Assembly (NCBI GenBank): GCA_947493215.1
Contig: CANLQE010000002.1
Span: 248,001-312,000 of the forward strand
Reading direction: 5' to 3'
Origin: an uncultured Sphingomonadaceae bacterium
Lineage (GTDB): Bacteria > Pseudomonadota > Alphaproteobacteria > Sphingomonadales > Sphingomonadaceae
DNA: 64,000 bases
Under the pieces are notes generated by a model, which saw only the letters and a program-made list of their open reading frames with translations, had not been told where the DNA came from and ran no database searches. Every line of letters starts with the position of its first letter. Position 1 is the first letter of the stretch. Made by a program: the position numbers and the translations under genes. This document shows, in pieces, positions 8,123 through 16,963 of the stretch.

Positions 8123-8605
8123 TTAAAGGTCGGTTGCCGCCGTGTGACGGATGGTTTTCCAGTTGGTTTCAGCTTTGGCGATCGCGCCTTCTGGATCCTT
8201 CTGGTAAGCTTTGAAGATATCTTCGCTCAGGAAGACATAGAGCTTGCCGCCCCTGACATCAGCCCAGCGTGGATCGCCGTCAAATTTCTTGCCGACAGAA
8301 ACACCAAAGGTACAAAATCCGCCATTTTGAGGTAGATATTGAGCCGGACTTGCCTGGAACGTATCGAGGTTGGCCTGGCTAGCAAAATAATAAGCAACGC
8401 CGTCATGGACCGATGCGAATTTCGCTGATCCTTCGATCCGGTTGCCGGTGTTGATGAATGCAACCGTGTCTACACCATGCAGAGCAAGGGGAGCCGCTGC
8501 TGCGGTCAGGCCGGATGATACATTATACTCGTCAGCGGCCATTGCAGGCGTAGCGACGAAGGTTGTCAATGCGATTGCGGTGGCGAGAGTTACGTTCTTA
8601 AACAT
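8123..8605 (-). CDS. Exported YHS-domain protein
   Basis: The 160-residue precursor has a signal peptide (about 1-23, ending PAMAAD). A single YHS-type domain follows: it begins near LALHGVDTVAF, contains the aromatic stretch VAYYFASQANLDTFQ, and ends with the GGFCTFGVSVGKKFDGDPRW segment. YHS domains occur in copper and other metal-handling or redox proteins; this stand-alone periplasmic form has no assigned biochemical function. An AAGGAAA lies upstream of the ATG. It sits between an AhpD-like gene and a MAPEG gene, suggesting a shared oxidative or electrophile stress theme. Confidence 0.75.
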   Translation of the reverse strand: MFKNVTLATAIALTTFVATPAMAADEYNVSSGLTAAAAPLALHGVDTVAFINTGNRIEGSAKFASVHDGVAYYFASQANLDTFQASPAQYLPQNGGFCTFGVSVGKKFDGDPRWADVRGGKLYVFLSEDIFKAYQKDPEGAIAKAETNWKTIRHTAATDL

Positions 8606-8673
8606 AGATATTTCCTTTTCATATATTCGTGTTTTGGGGTATTGTGGGACGAATGAATTTGTCCCGGTTTGGG

Positions 8674-9225
8674 TTATGCAGCGACAAGGTCACTGGTATT
8701 TACGACAGGGAAGTCGATTTCTGTTCCAGCCATATGGTTGAAATAATTTGTGAACATATTCAGCATCGTGTTGCTGAAAATTTCCAATATCTGATCATCA
8801 CCAAAGCCGTTGTTGCGGAGGTGATTGAGTCGGTCATTGCTGATATGACCGCGGTTTTCGATAATCTCACTAACGAGTGTCAGCGCTTCGTTGGTTCTGG
8901 CATCGTTAGATTTGCCGCGAAGATTAAGCGCCAATTCTTCGGCATCAATCGACAGCTGTCCGCCCACGGCGGTATGGACCGAGGCACAATAGTCGCATTT
9001 ATTTTCGCCAGCGGCGGTAAGAGCGATTTGTTCACGAAGCTTTGGCGAAAGCGTTCCGCTTCCCAGCGCACTGGACATTCCGAGATAAGCACCCAGAGTG
9101 GCTGATGAATTGGCCATGGTGCTGATGATATTAGGCACCATACCCATTTGAGCCTTTACCGCGCCGAGCATTTCAGTTGCTTCTGCGGAGACGGTTGTCT
9201 CATCTACTTTATTGATCTGTTGCAT
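8674..9225 (-). CDS. Carboxymuconolactone decarboxylase/AhpD-like peroxidase-related protein
   Basis: The 183-residue all-helical protein carries the AhpD core motif C77-x-x-C80-x-x-x-H84 (CDYCASVH), the active-site dithiol that gives alkylhydroperoxidase or disulfide reductase activity in AhpD-type proteins. Its surrounding sequence (LSPKLREQIALTAAGENKC) is typical of the family. The ATG is preceded by AAAGGAAC, and an alternative in-frame start is not obvious. It is the gene nearest the AraC-type regulator, which lies upstream on the same strand, and probably leads a unit with YHS and MAPEG. The substrate, peroxide or other, is unknown. Confidence 0.8.
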   Translation of the reverse strand: MQQINKVDETTVSAEATEMLGAVKAQMGMVPNIISTMANSSATLGAYLGMSSALGSGTLSPKLREQIALTAAGENKCDYCASVHTAVGGQLSIDAEELALNLRGKSNDARTNEALTLVSEIIENRGHISNDRLNHLRNNGFGDDQILEIFSNTMLNMFTNYFNHMAGTEIDFPVVNTSDLVAA

Positions 9226-9335
9226 GACATGTTCCTTTGTTGTTGTCGGAACGTCATTTGATCATGTTGGACGATATGGCAATATGCACGGGTTAGTTAG
9301 CGACTAACGGTCAATTCACTGGGACGATATGCAAA

Positions 9336-10262
9336 TTATTGTAGCATTTGACGATATAATGTCGGCGCCATACCAAATTTTCCGGCAAAAGCACGGGTGA
9401 ATGCGGCCGGTGATTGATAACCCGTTTGCACCGCTACTTGCTGAACAGAACAGTTGCTATGATCCAATATGGACAGCGCCTTTTGCAGCCGCCAGTCCGA
9501 CAGATAAGACATAGGGCCTTGCCCGACCAGATCGCCAAACCGTTCGGCAAAGCGGCTGCGGGACATGCCAACTTGCCGTGCGAGTGACTCGACGGTCCAT
9601 GATGTGGTCGGTTCGCGATGCATCAGTTCCAGAGCATGGCCGATTTGCGGGTCCTGAAAACCCTTTAACAATGCGCCGATCTCGTCCTGCTCTTCAATTC
9701 CAGCGCGCAGCAGTTCGATGAACATGATTTCCGATAATCGACGCACAGAGGCATCCGATCCGACATTATCCGAGAACATCTGGCGGTTTATCAATCGCAA
9801 TATCTCGTCAAGCCAGGGGTTCTGGGCCCGCATCGAGGCGGTTGTGAGCAAGTGATCCGGCAGCGATCGCAAAATTGGATGATCAGCCCCTTTGCGAAAG
9901 GTGAAATGACCGCAGATAAGCTGCGTTGAGGCAGCATCATTGCCTTCCCCGACAACCAGCACACCATTACCATCATATTGTACTGCTTCCAAAACGTGTT
10001 CCAGCGGCGGCGCATCTTCGACCGGACTATCCGATAATATATGGGTCTGCCCCTTTGGTATCAGGATCAGATCACCGGGGCCCAATATAACGGCGTCCTC
10101 GTCGGGAAGCTTCACATGACATTGTCCCTGCACCACCAAGTGAAAGCGCGCCGCTTGTTCGAGTACCGGAACGGTAACCGACCATGTCCCAGAAAAATCA
10201 GTGCGAAAGTAAAGCGCGCCCTTTAGATCAAGCGTGTCCAAAATGTCATTGAGTATATCCAT
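9336..10262 (-). CDS. AraC-family transcriptional regulator with N-terminal cupin domain
   Basis: The 308-residue protein combines an N-terminal cupin sensor (about 15-180, including FHLVVQGQCHVKL and GPGDLILIPKGQTH) with a C-terminal AraC DNA-binding region (about 210-305) containing two helix-turn-helix units: WTVESLARQVGMSRSRFAERF and the second, ending in the family signature YQSPAAFTRAFAGKFGMAP. Regulators of this cupin-AraC type often control a neighbouring oxidoreductase or AhpD-like gene and may sense oxidants or small aldehydes. The gene lies 110 bases upstream of the AhpD-like gene in the same orientation. The target assignment is by proximity only. Confidence 0.85.
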   Translation of the reverse strand: MDILNDILDTLDLKGALYFRTDFSGTWSVTVPVLEQAARFHLVVQGQCHVKLPDEDAVILGPGDLILIPKGQTHILSDSPVEDAPPLEHVLEAVQYDGNGVLVVGEGNDAASTQLICGHFTFRKGADHPILRSLPDHLLTTASMRAQNPWLDEILRLINRQMFSDNVGSDASVRRLSEIMFIELLRAGIEEQDEIGALLKGFQDPQIGHALELMHREPTTSWTVESLARQVGMSRSRFAERFGDLVGQGPMSYLSDWRLQKALSILDHSNCSVQQVAVQTGYQSPAAFTRAFAGKFGMAPTLYRQMLQ

Positions 10263-10434
10263 GGCATGACCATATTACTTTCCCGATCGTCTCACAACTG
10301 CCTGCTGATTTGCCGCTCGTCGCAATCATGATGCAGATCGTCCAAATGGCACTAAATGGCTTTGGTAAAAAATGTCCGCTTTCGGGATTTGCGGGCACAA
10401 AGGCTAATCTCCATCTGAGCTGTTCAAAATGGCG
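10263..10434. other. Short gap between the GGDEF-EAL gene and the AraC regulator
   Basis: About 170 bases between co-oriented minus-strand genes. It should contain the AraC regulator promoter near its right neighbour's start (10262) and the 3' end of the GGDEF-EAL unit. No strong hairpin with a T-run or clear operator was seen. Confidence 0.3.
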
Positions 10435-12321
10435 TTATCCCCACTCCTGCTTTTTATCAGATTGCGTCTGAGGTTGGTATTCCAAGTGAGAGCGCAGAAA
10501 AGCCTCTGTATCGGAAGCCGATAGAGGATGTGAGAAATGATATCCTTGATAGGCTGTGCAACCGATCTGTTCCATGGCGCGCAAAGCATGTACGTCTTCA
10601 ATTCCTTCGGCAACGGTGCTCAAATCAAGACTTTTCGCCAAATCAACAATCGCTCTTACAATTTTCTGGCTTCGGTCTTTGCCGGACACTTTCTGGACAT
10701 AGGATTTGTCCAGTTTCAAACCCGTAATGGGCAGATGATCGAGGTGAGTGATCGACGAAAACCCGGTACCAAAATCATCCAGTAACACCTTGATTCCCAA
10801 AGCTCTAATGGCGGTCAGACTATCTAATAAGGCTTGGTTATCAACGTTAAGGATGGAGTTTTCGGTAATTTCCAGACACAGATGTTTGGGTAGCAGAGCA
10901 TCGGCGGTCGAACAGGCCAAAAGGTCTGCCAAAAACGATTGATTTAGCAAATCACTGGCTTCGACATTGATATTGACGGGACATATAGAAATCCCTTCCT
11001 TTTGCCACTTGATCATAAAATCCGTCACGGTCTTGAGCATGTATTTACTCAATTCCAAACTTACATCTTTGTCATCAAATGCCTTTTGAAAATCACCGGG
11101 CATTAACAAACCACGCTTTGGATGTTGCCATCTGGCAAGCGCTTCCAGGCTATGAATTTTCTGAGTTTTTATATCAATAATGGGCTGGAAGAACGGTTGA
11201 ATCTGGCCTTTCGAAATCGCAGTCTGAATGTCCGCAAACAGATTGAGCTCTCTTTCATATTCGATCCCCAATTCGGGATCGTAGAAATCAATCCTGCCGT
11301 CGCTATTGCTTTTGGACCGGAGCAGAGCCAAGTCAGCGCATCTTAAGAGGTCTTTATAGGAATTCGCGTCGGTTGGATATTGCGCTGCGCCTGCACTGAA
11401 TCCCACCTGCAAGTTTTGATCACCTACTTTTACTTCAAAAACTTCTTCGCTGATGATGCGCTCTAAAGTCGATGCGGTCAGATCTTCATCAGGTTGGCGA
11501 CCAGTTAAGATGGCAAATTCATCGCCTCCCAATCGAGAGATAATGACATCATCCCCAAGAATGCCTTTTACGAAATTCGCAAATTCAACCAAAACTGCAT
11601 CACCAACATCGTGACCGTAGATATCGTTGACCAGTTTGAATTTATCAATATCGCACATCAAAAGCCAAAATGAACGATCGGGCTCGTCCCGCATCTGTCT
11701 CTCGACGGATTTGCGGAATCGATCCCGGTTGGGCAAAGAGGTCAAGCTATCATGAACAGCCCGAAACTCGGCCGCGACTCTTGCCGCGCTGAGTTCCTGT
11801 CTCTTTTTGCGCAATTCCGTAATATCAATGCCCATGCCCGCAATAGCGACGTGGTCAATAGGATGGTGGGTGGTTCTGCACAGCCTGTTATTGCTTGCGT
11901 GAATCAATGTCGGCTCTTTTTGTACAAAGCCGTCAAATACTTCTTGCAGATTATCCCGCACATCAGCGTCGGAGATGCCTGGTGCCAGCGCCCTAATCTG
12001 CTTTTCGGTAGCCGCTTCCATCGAAAACCCCTTATCAAGGGCCGCAAAAGTTACCGGCCAATAAGATCGCGCCGCTGCGTTTGCGTAAATGGGTATCTTA
12101 TTTTCACCATATAATGTGACCGGGGATTCCGCTAAATCAAGCGCCAGCCCTAACAGACGCAGCTCGTCGATGGTCAAATCCTGACTGGTTTTTGGTTCAC
12201 GGGCCTTTTCTGGCTTAGCCTCAATGCTGCTTTCCACAACTTCATCTCCATGACCAACGACTATTCGTCGGAACATTGATTGGAAAGCTTTGGTAGCAAT
12301 CAAGATAAGACATTGTTTCAT
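10435..12321 (-). CDS. PAS-like GGDEF-EAL bifunctional c-di-GMP enzyme
   Basis: The protein (628 residues from this start) has a PAS/MEKHLA-like sensor region, a GGDEF domain with an intact RLGGDEF signature and an EAL domain with an intact EALARW motif and the DDFGTGFSS loop. It may therefore both make and degrade cyclic di-GMP. There is no RxxD inhibitory site just before GGDEF. No clear membrane span is present, suggesting a cytosolic sensor. The open frame extends to a TTG at 12366. ATG 12321 was preferred, with ATG 12276 as an alternative; none has a good Shine-Dalgarno, so the exact start is uncertain. It is divergent from the RND operon. Confidence 0.85.
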   Translation of the reverse strand: MKQCLILIATKAFQSMFRRIVVGHGDEVVESSIEAKPEKAREPKTSQDLTIDELRLLGLALDLAESPVTLYGENKIPIYANAAARSYWPVTFAALDKGFSMEAATEKQIRALAPGISDADVRDNLQEVFDGFVQKEPTLIHASNNRLCRTTHHPIDHVAIAGMGIDITELRKKRQELSAARVAAEFRAVHDSLTSLPNRDRFRKSVERQMRDEPDRSFWLLMCDIDKFKLVNDIYGHDVGDAVLVEFANFVKGILGDDVIISRLGGDEFAILTGRQPDEDLTASTLERIISEEVFEVKVGDQNLQVGFSAGAAQYPTDANSYKDLLRCADLALLRSKSNSDGRIDFYDPELGIEYERELNLFADIQTAISKGQIQPFFQPIIDIKTQKIHSLEALARWQHPKRGLLMPGDFQKAFDDKDVSLELSKYMLKTVTDFMIKWQKEGISICPVNINVEASDLLNQSFLADLLACSTADALLPKHLCLEITENSILNVDNQALLDSLTAIRALGIKVLLDDFGTGFSSITHLDHLPITGLKLDKSYVQKVSGKDRSQKIVRAIVDLAKSLDLSTVAEGIEDVHALRAMEQIGCTAYQGYHFSHPLSASDTEAFLRSHLEYQPQTQSDKKQEWG

Positions 12322-12680
12322 TGGAGCTATTCTTAGCGCCTGCGATCCAAACAGGCCCAGAAACAACGATAAGAGCGATACCGAAATATCACGAACTGAG
12401 AGCCTCGCACTTTTCTACTCCTTTTGACCTGTAACTTATGGTTACGGCTTTAGCTTAAGAATATTAACGGATTGCGTGAGTATCAGCGGTGGCGGGAGTC
12501 AGTACGCGAAACGCAATGCCGTTAATCGAAGTCACCATAGTCTTGGTCGAAATCACCTGAGCAAGTTTCGTTTGTTACGATAATCCGTCAATTCAAATTG
12601 CTTAAGGCATATTGTAGCCAGGAGGGTGTCTGCATGCGGAAGCCGAAGACTAGATCAGATTCTTGCATTGGTGCTGGACA
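12322..12680. promoter_or_regulatory. Divergent promoter region between the GGDEF-EAL gene and the RND operon
   Basis: About 360 bases separate the divergent starts. The stretch 12400-12480 is AT-rich and holds a small inverted repeat GTAAC-N5-GTTAC (12431-12445) that could be an operator. The RND permease ATG at 12681 has only a weak upstream GCTGGA. No regulator gene of the TetR or MarR type lies next to the pump operon. Confidence 0.35.
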
Positions 12681-15600
12681 ATGAGCCTCACCAATGTCGC
12701 CCTGAAATATCCTGCAGCTATTGCGGCCGCACTGGCTTTGATAGCGTTGATCGGTATCGTCTCAGCCTTCAGCACACCGATACAGCTTTTCCCCAATATC
12801 GATCGCCCCAGCTTGAGCGTACAGGCCGGTTGGCGCGCCGCCAGTCCCAAAGAAATAGAGTCCGAAATCACCATTCCGATCGAGGATGAACTGCGCGGAC
12901 TGCCTGGTCTGACCAGTGTGCAATCCTGGTCGAATAACGGAAATGTCTGGCTCAATCTGGAATTTGCGCTCGGTACCAATATGGACAAGGCATTTGCCCA
13001 AGTGTCCAGCCGCGTTCAGCGCGTCCGCAACTGGCCGCTGGACGCCGACCGTCCTTCGGTCGGCGGCGCTAACGGCGATCAAGGGGAATCGCTAATCTAT
13101 CTGTTTCTTCAGGCATTGCCTGACGGCAACTTGGACTCCGAAGCGCTTGCCACATTTGCCCGCGATACAATCGTCCCGGAACTAGAGTCCGTAGAAGGTG
13201 TCCAGGGCGTCACCGTCGAGGCACCGACCGGTGAACGGATATTGCGCATTCGCTTTGATCCGTGGCGGCTCGCTCAACTTAATCTCACTATCGAGCAATT
13301 GTCCGCTGCCGTCGGGCGGTTTCAGGATGTCGGCGGCGGTACGGTCGATGTCGGACGACGCGGCTATGCGCTTCGTTTTGAAGGCAATTTTTCGGCCGAA
13401 CAAATCGGCGACCTGACGGTTGCGCAACGCGGGTCCACCGTGATCCGGATGCGCGATGTCGCCGATATTAATGTCGGACCCGATAAAGCCTTTGGCGTGA
13501 CCTATCAAAACGGTAACCCGGCTATTGGCATGCGGGTGGTTCGCCAGCCCGGTAGCAACACACTCGACGCCATTGACGGCGTTCTCTCTACCATAGCAAC
13601 GTTCAACGAAAACGAATTGCAAAGCATGGGCGCAAGGATTGAGAAAAGCTTTGATCCGTCTGTCTTTATCAAGCGCGCCCTATCGTTCCTCAGCGGAAAC
13701 TTGCTGCTTGGTACTTTACTTGCCATCGGTCTGCTCTGGCTTTTCGTCCGGCGCTGGCGCGCGACATTCATTATCGCAGCAACTGTGCCGGTCTGTCTTT
13801 TAGCGACCTTAGCTGTGATAGGCATGACGGGACGGACCATCAACGTGATCTCGCTCGCCGGTCTGGCTTTTGCAACCGGCATGGTGCTTGATGCCGCCAT
13901 TGTTGTGATGGAAAACTTCGTCCGCTTGCGCAATCACGGACGATCCCCCGGAGAGGCTGCCATTGAAGCGGTATCGCAAGTCTGGCCCGCCCTATTTGCG
14001 TCGACCGCGACCACTGTCGCCATCTTCATCCCGATCATGTTCATCGAGGACGTCGAGGGTCAGCTATTTGCCGACCTCGCTTTGACGATCGCCATTTCCG
14101 TTGTTGCCAGCTTGATTGTGGCCGTGACATTATTGCCCGCCGCGGCCCGCCACTATGGCCAAGTCGATATGGAAGATAATGAGAGCCGCTGGGATGGTTA
14201 TGCCGATCGGATATTCGCTCTGATTGACAGCAACAAGAAGCGGAGGATCTGGATTCCCTCGCTGATCCTTGCGCCGTTGGTTATTTCCTACTTCCTCTGG
14301 CCGCAGACGGATTATCTGCCAGACGTGAAGCGTGATGCTGTGGACGCTTGGGTCGGATTGCCATCGGGCGCGACTCTGGAATCTGCGCGAACCGAAATTG
14401 CCGAAGAGGTCGTTGAGCGCCTTGATCCCTATCTGAAGGGCGAGAAGCAGCCAGAGCTGCTCAACTATTATCTGTTCGTCAATCCATGGGGCATCAACAC
14501 CGGTATCCGGATCAAGGACCAATCCCGCATTGATGAAATGACCGGTATTGTGAACAATGAGATATTGGCTGGTTTTCCGGATGTTCAGGCCTTTGCCCAA
14601 CAAGGTAGCCTGTTCGGTAATTTCGGCGGCAATGGCTCGATTGAGCTCTATCTTCAGTCCGAAAATGATGAGGACCTTCGGGAAGCAGCGTTGGTGGCGA
14701 CCGATACCATTCAGGCTGCCCTGCCCGGCGGCATGGTGCGACCTAATCCCGATCCCAACGTGGTTGTTCCCGAACTCCGTCTTACGCCCAATGACCGCCG
14801 CATTGCAGAATTGGGCATGACTCGAGATCAGGTTGGACGCGCCGTCCGCGCCTTGGGCGATGGTCTCTATTTGGGTGAATATGTTTCTGACGGTGAACGG
14901 ATGCGGGTCATCATGCGCGGCTCAGAAGCCGCTGACCCCGAGGCGATTGAAAGCGCGCCATTGGTCACTCCTAACGCTGGCACGGTACCGATGGGTGAAG
15001 TAGCAACCTTGCTGCGCGGCGTTGGTCCAACACAAATTAGTCATGTGGACGGGCGCAAAACGGTTACCCTCAACATCAGCCCGCCACCCGGTATGGCGCT
15101 GGGAGAAGCGCTGGAGATCATCCAGACCACAGCTGAGCCTGCTATCCGGGATGCGCTGCAAAGCAGCGGCACTTTGCGCTATGGCGGTGATGCTGATGCG
15201 CTGATCAAGGCGATAAAATCGCTGAGCACCAACTTTATTCTGGCCGCCGCTTTATTGTTTGTGATCATGGCCTCTGTGTTTCGTTCTGCTCGGGATGCGG
15301 CGCTGGTCATTATCGCTCTGCCTCTGGCCACGGTTGGCGGTGTGATAGCGATCCAGATACTTAATCTATTCAAACCAACGCCGCTCGACCTGCTGGGCAT
15401 GATCGGGTTCGTTATCCTGCTCGGCATTGTGGTGAATAACGCGATCCTGCTTATGGCACAGGCACGCGAAAGCGAGAGAGACGGCATGGATCGGTCAGAA
15501 GCTGCGCGCACGGCTTTGCGCCTTAGGTTGCGGCCCATATTAATGACCACCGGGACATCAGTAATGGGTATGCTCCCACTTGCTCTGGTACCTGGACCGG

Positions 15601-15812
15601 GTAGCGCAATTTACCGCGGGTTGGCCGTCATCATCGTCGGCGGCGTGCTGGTATCGACAATTTTCACCTTGGTGTTGCTCCCTGCGCTGATCCAATTGGG
15701 AACGGCGAAGAAAGACAAGCCAAGCAAACCAGACACGCCTGATAAACCAAAAACATCCCCCGAGCCCGAGCCAAGTTTTGGCGGCGGACTATTGCCGGAG
15801 CCTGCTGAATGA
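12681..15812 (+). CDS. RND efflux transporter permease (AcrB/HAE-type)
   Basis: The protein (1043 residues from this ATG; the open frame reaches a TTG at 12663) has the duplicated RND plan: a first transmembrane helix, a large periplasmic porter region, a block of helices, then the repeat. The TM4 motif reads VLDAAIVVMEN, so the Asp pair of AcrB (D407/D408) is reduced to one Asp, as in CusA-like pumps. TM10 has VVNNAILL where AcrB has a Lys. The pump is a proton-driven inner-membrane trimer that exports hydrophobic or cytotoxic compounds through the adaptor and outer-membrane factor encoded next. Its stop overlaps the adaptor start (ATGA). Confidence 0.9.
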   Translation: MSLTNVALKYPAAIAAALALIALIGIVSAFSTPIQLFPNIDRPSLSVQAGWRAASPKEIESEITIPIEDELRGLPGLTSVQSWSNNGNVWLNLEFALGTNMDKAFAQVSSRVQRVRNWPLDADRPSVGGANGDQGESLIYLFLQALPDGNLDSEALATFARDTIVPELESVEGVQGVTVEAPTGERILRIRFDPWRLAQLNLTIEQLSAAVGRFQDVGGGTVDVGRRGYALRFEGNFSAEQIGDLTVAQRGSTVIRMRDVADINVGPDKAFGVTYQNGNPAIGMRVVRQPGSNTLDAIDGVLSTIATFNENELQSMGARIEKSFDPSVFIKRALSFLSGNLLLGTLLAIGLLWLFVRRWRATFIIAATVPVCLLATLAVIGMTGRTINVISLAGLAFATGMVLDAAIVVMENFVRLRNHGRSPGEAAIEAVSQVWPALFASTATTVAIFIPIMFIEDVEGQLFADLALTIAISVVASLIVAVTLLPAAARHYGQVDMEDNESRWDGYADRIFALIDSNKKRRIWIPSLILAPLVISYFLWPQTDYLPDVKRDAVDAWVGLPSGATLESARTEIAEEVVERLDPYLKGEKQPELLNYYLFVNPWGINTGIRIKDQSRIDEMTGIVNNEILAGFPDVQAFAQQGSLFGNFGGNGSIELYLQSENDEDLREAALVATDTIQAALPGGMVRPNPDPNVVVPELRLTPNDRRIAELGMTRDQVGRAVRALGDGLYLGEYVSDGERMRVIMRGSEAADPEAIESAPLVTPNAGTVPMGEVATLLRGVGPTQISHVDGRKTVTLNISPPPGMALGEALEIIQTTAEPAIRDALQSSGTLRYGGDADALIKAIKSLSTNFILAAALLFVIMASVFRSARDAALVIIALPLATVGGVIAIQILNLFKPTPLDLLGMIGFVILLGIVVNNAILLMAQARESERDGMDRSEAARTALRLRLRPILMTTGTSVMGMLPLALVPGPGSAIYRGLAVIIVGGVLVSTIFTLVLLPALIQLGTAKKDKPSKPDTPDKPKTSPEPEPSFGGGLLPEPAE

Positions 15813-16963
15813 GTTTTGCCTTACCCGATATGATCCGATATAATTTGCGCTGGATAGCGATTGGCGGCGCGTTGTTGATCGTCACGCTCGCTTATTTTCT
15901 ATTCTTTGCGTCGGATGCGGCGGAAGGACAGGGCGGGGCTGGTCAAGGAGGTCCACCCCCAGCCATAGTCACGCTCGCAAAGATCGAAAAATTGGCGCTC
16001 ACGCCAGATTTTACGGCCCCGGGTGATATTGTCGCCAATCGCGATTCCGTTGTGGCCGCAGAGGTAGCTGGACGCATACAAACGACGCTTAATATCGGGG
16101 CACGGGTCAACCGCGGTACGGTCATTGCCGTTATTGACGACCGCATGGCTCGGCTGGACAGAGATCAGGCCCGCGCAGAGGTTGCGCGCTTGCAATCAGA
16201 CCTCACCTACCAAAACCGGCTGGTGGGAAGATTGCAGCAACTGCTCAAAGAAGAAGCAGAGTCAGAAGCCTCTCTGGATGAAGCCATTTCCGCGCGGGAT
16301 CAAACCCGTGCGCGTTTGGCCGCTGCAAAGGTCGCGTTGGAAACGGCGCAAGTCGATCTCACGCGCACCCGCATCCGCGCACCTTTTGCCGGACAAATGG
16401 TAGAGCGCCGGATTGAAGTGGGCGAATATGCAACGCCGGGCCGGGAAATTGGCCGGATCGTCGGTCGAGAGGGCTCAGAAGCCCGTGTTCGTGTTCCCAT
16501 TGCAGTAGCCGGATCATTATCCACCGGGCAAGAGGTCACAATCCTCGCCAATGGAGAGCGGCGCTCCTCTCGCGTGCGGACAGTCATTGAGGCAGGCGAT
16601 GAAGTCAGCCGGACCGTTGAAGTCCGCGCACCAATGGGGAGCCATAACCTGAAAATGGGCAGTGCTATTTCCATCACCGTACCGACCGGTGTTGAGCGCG
16701 ATGTTCTGACCGCTCCGCGTGATGCTCTGGTGCTGCGTGACAGCGGCATTTTTGTCTATGTCGTCAATCCCAAAGACAAGACCGCCAAGCGCATCGACGT
16801 GCAGGTTGGCGAGCCTGCCGGTGATCGGGTGGCAATTTCCGGCCAGATCGCTGCCGGTGACATGATCGTTGTGCGCGGCGGAGAACGGCTGCGTGATGGT
16901 CAGAATGTGACATGGGACGATGGTAAGAAAGCCAAAGCCAAGCCAAAGCCGTCTGCAGGATGA
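15809..16963 (+). CDS. RND efflux periplasmic adaptor (membrane fusion protein)
   Basis: The 384-residue protein has an N-terminal membrane anchor (about 14-31). A lipoyl/barrel-sandwich half-motif follows (GRIQTTLNIGARVNRGTVIAVID), then an alpha-helical hairpin rich in heptads (about 112-180, RDQARAEVARLQ onward), the second lipoyl half beginning RIRAPFAGQM, a beta-barrel and a membrane-proximal domain. This is the standard architecture of HlyD/AcrA-type adaptors that bridge the RND trimer and the outer-membrane channel. It overlaps the permease stop (ATGA) and its own stop overlaps the next start (ATGA), so the three proteins are translationally coupled. Confidence 0.9.
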   Translation: MSFALPDMIRYNLRWIAIGGALLIVTLAYFLFFASDAAEGQGGAGQGGPPPAIVTLAKIEKLALTPDFTAPGDIVANRDSVVAAEVAGRIQTTLNIGARVNRGTVIAVIDDRMARLDRDQARAEVARLQSDLTYQNRLVGRLQQLLKEEAESEASLDEAISARDQTRARLAAAKVALETAQVDLTRTRIRAPFAGQMVERRIEVGEYATPGREIGRIVGREGSEARVRVPIAVAGSLSTGQEVTILANGERRSSRVRTVIEAGDEVSRTVEVRAPMGSHNLKMGSAISITVPTGVERDVLTAPRDALVLRDSGIFVYVVNPKDKTAKRIDVQVGEPAGDRVAISGQIAAGDMIVVRGGERLRDGQNVTWDDGKKAKAKPKPSAG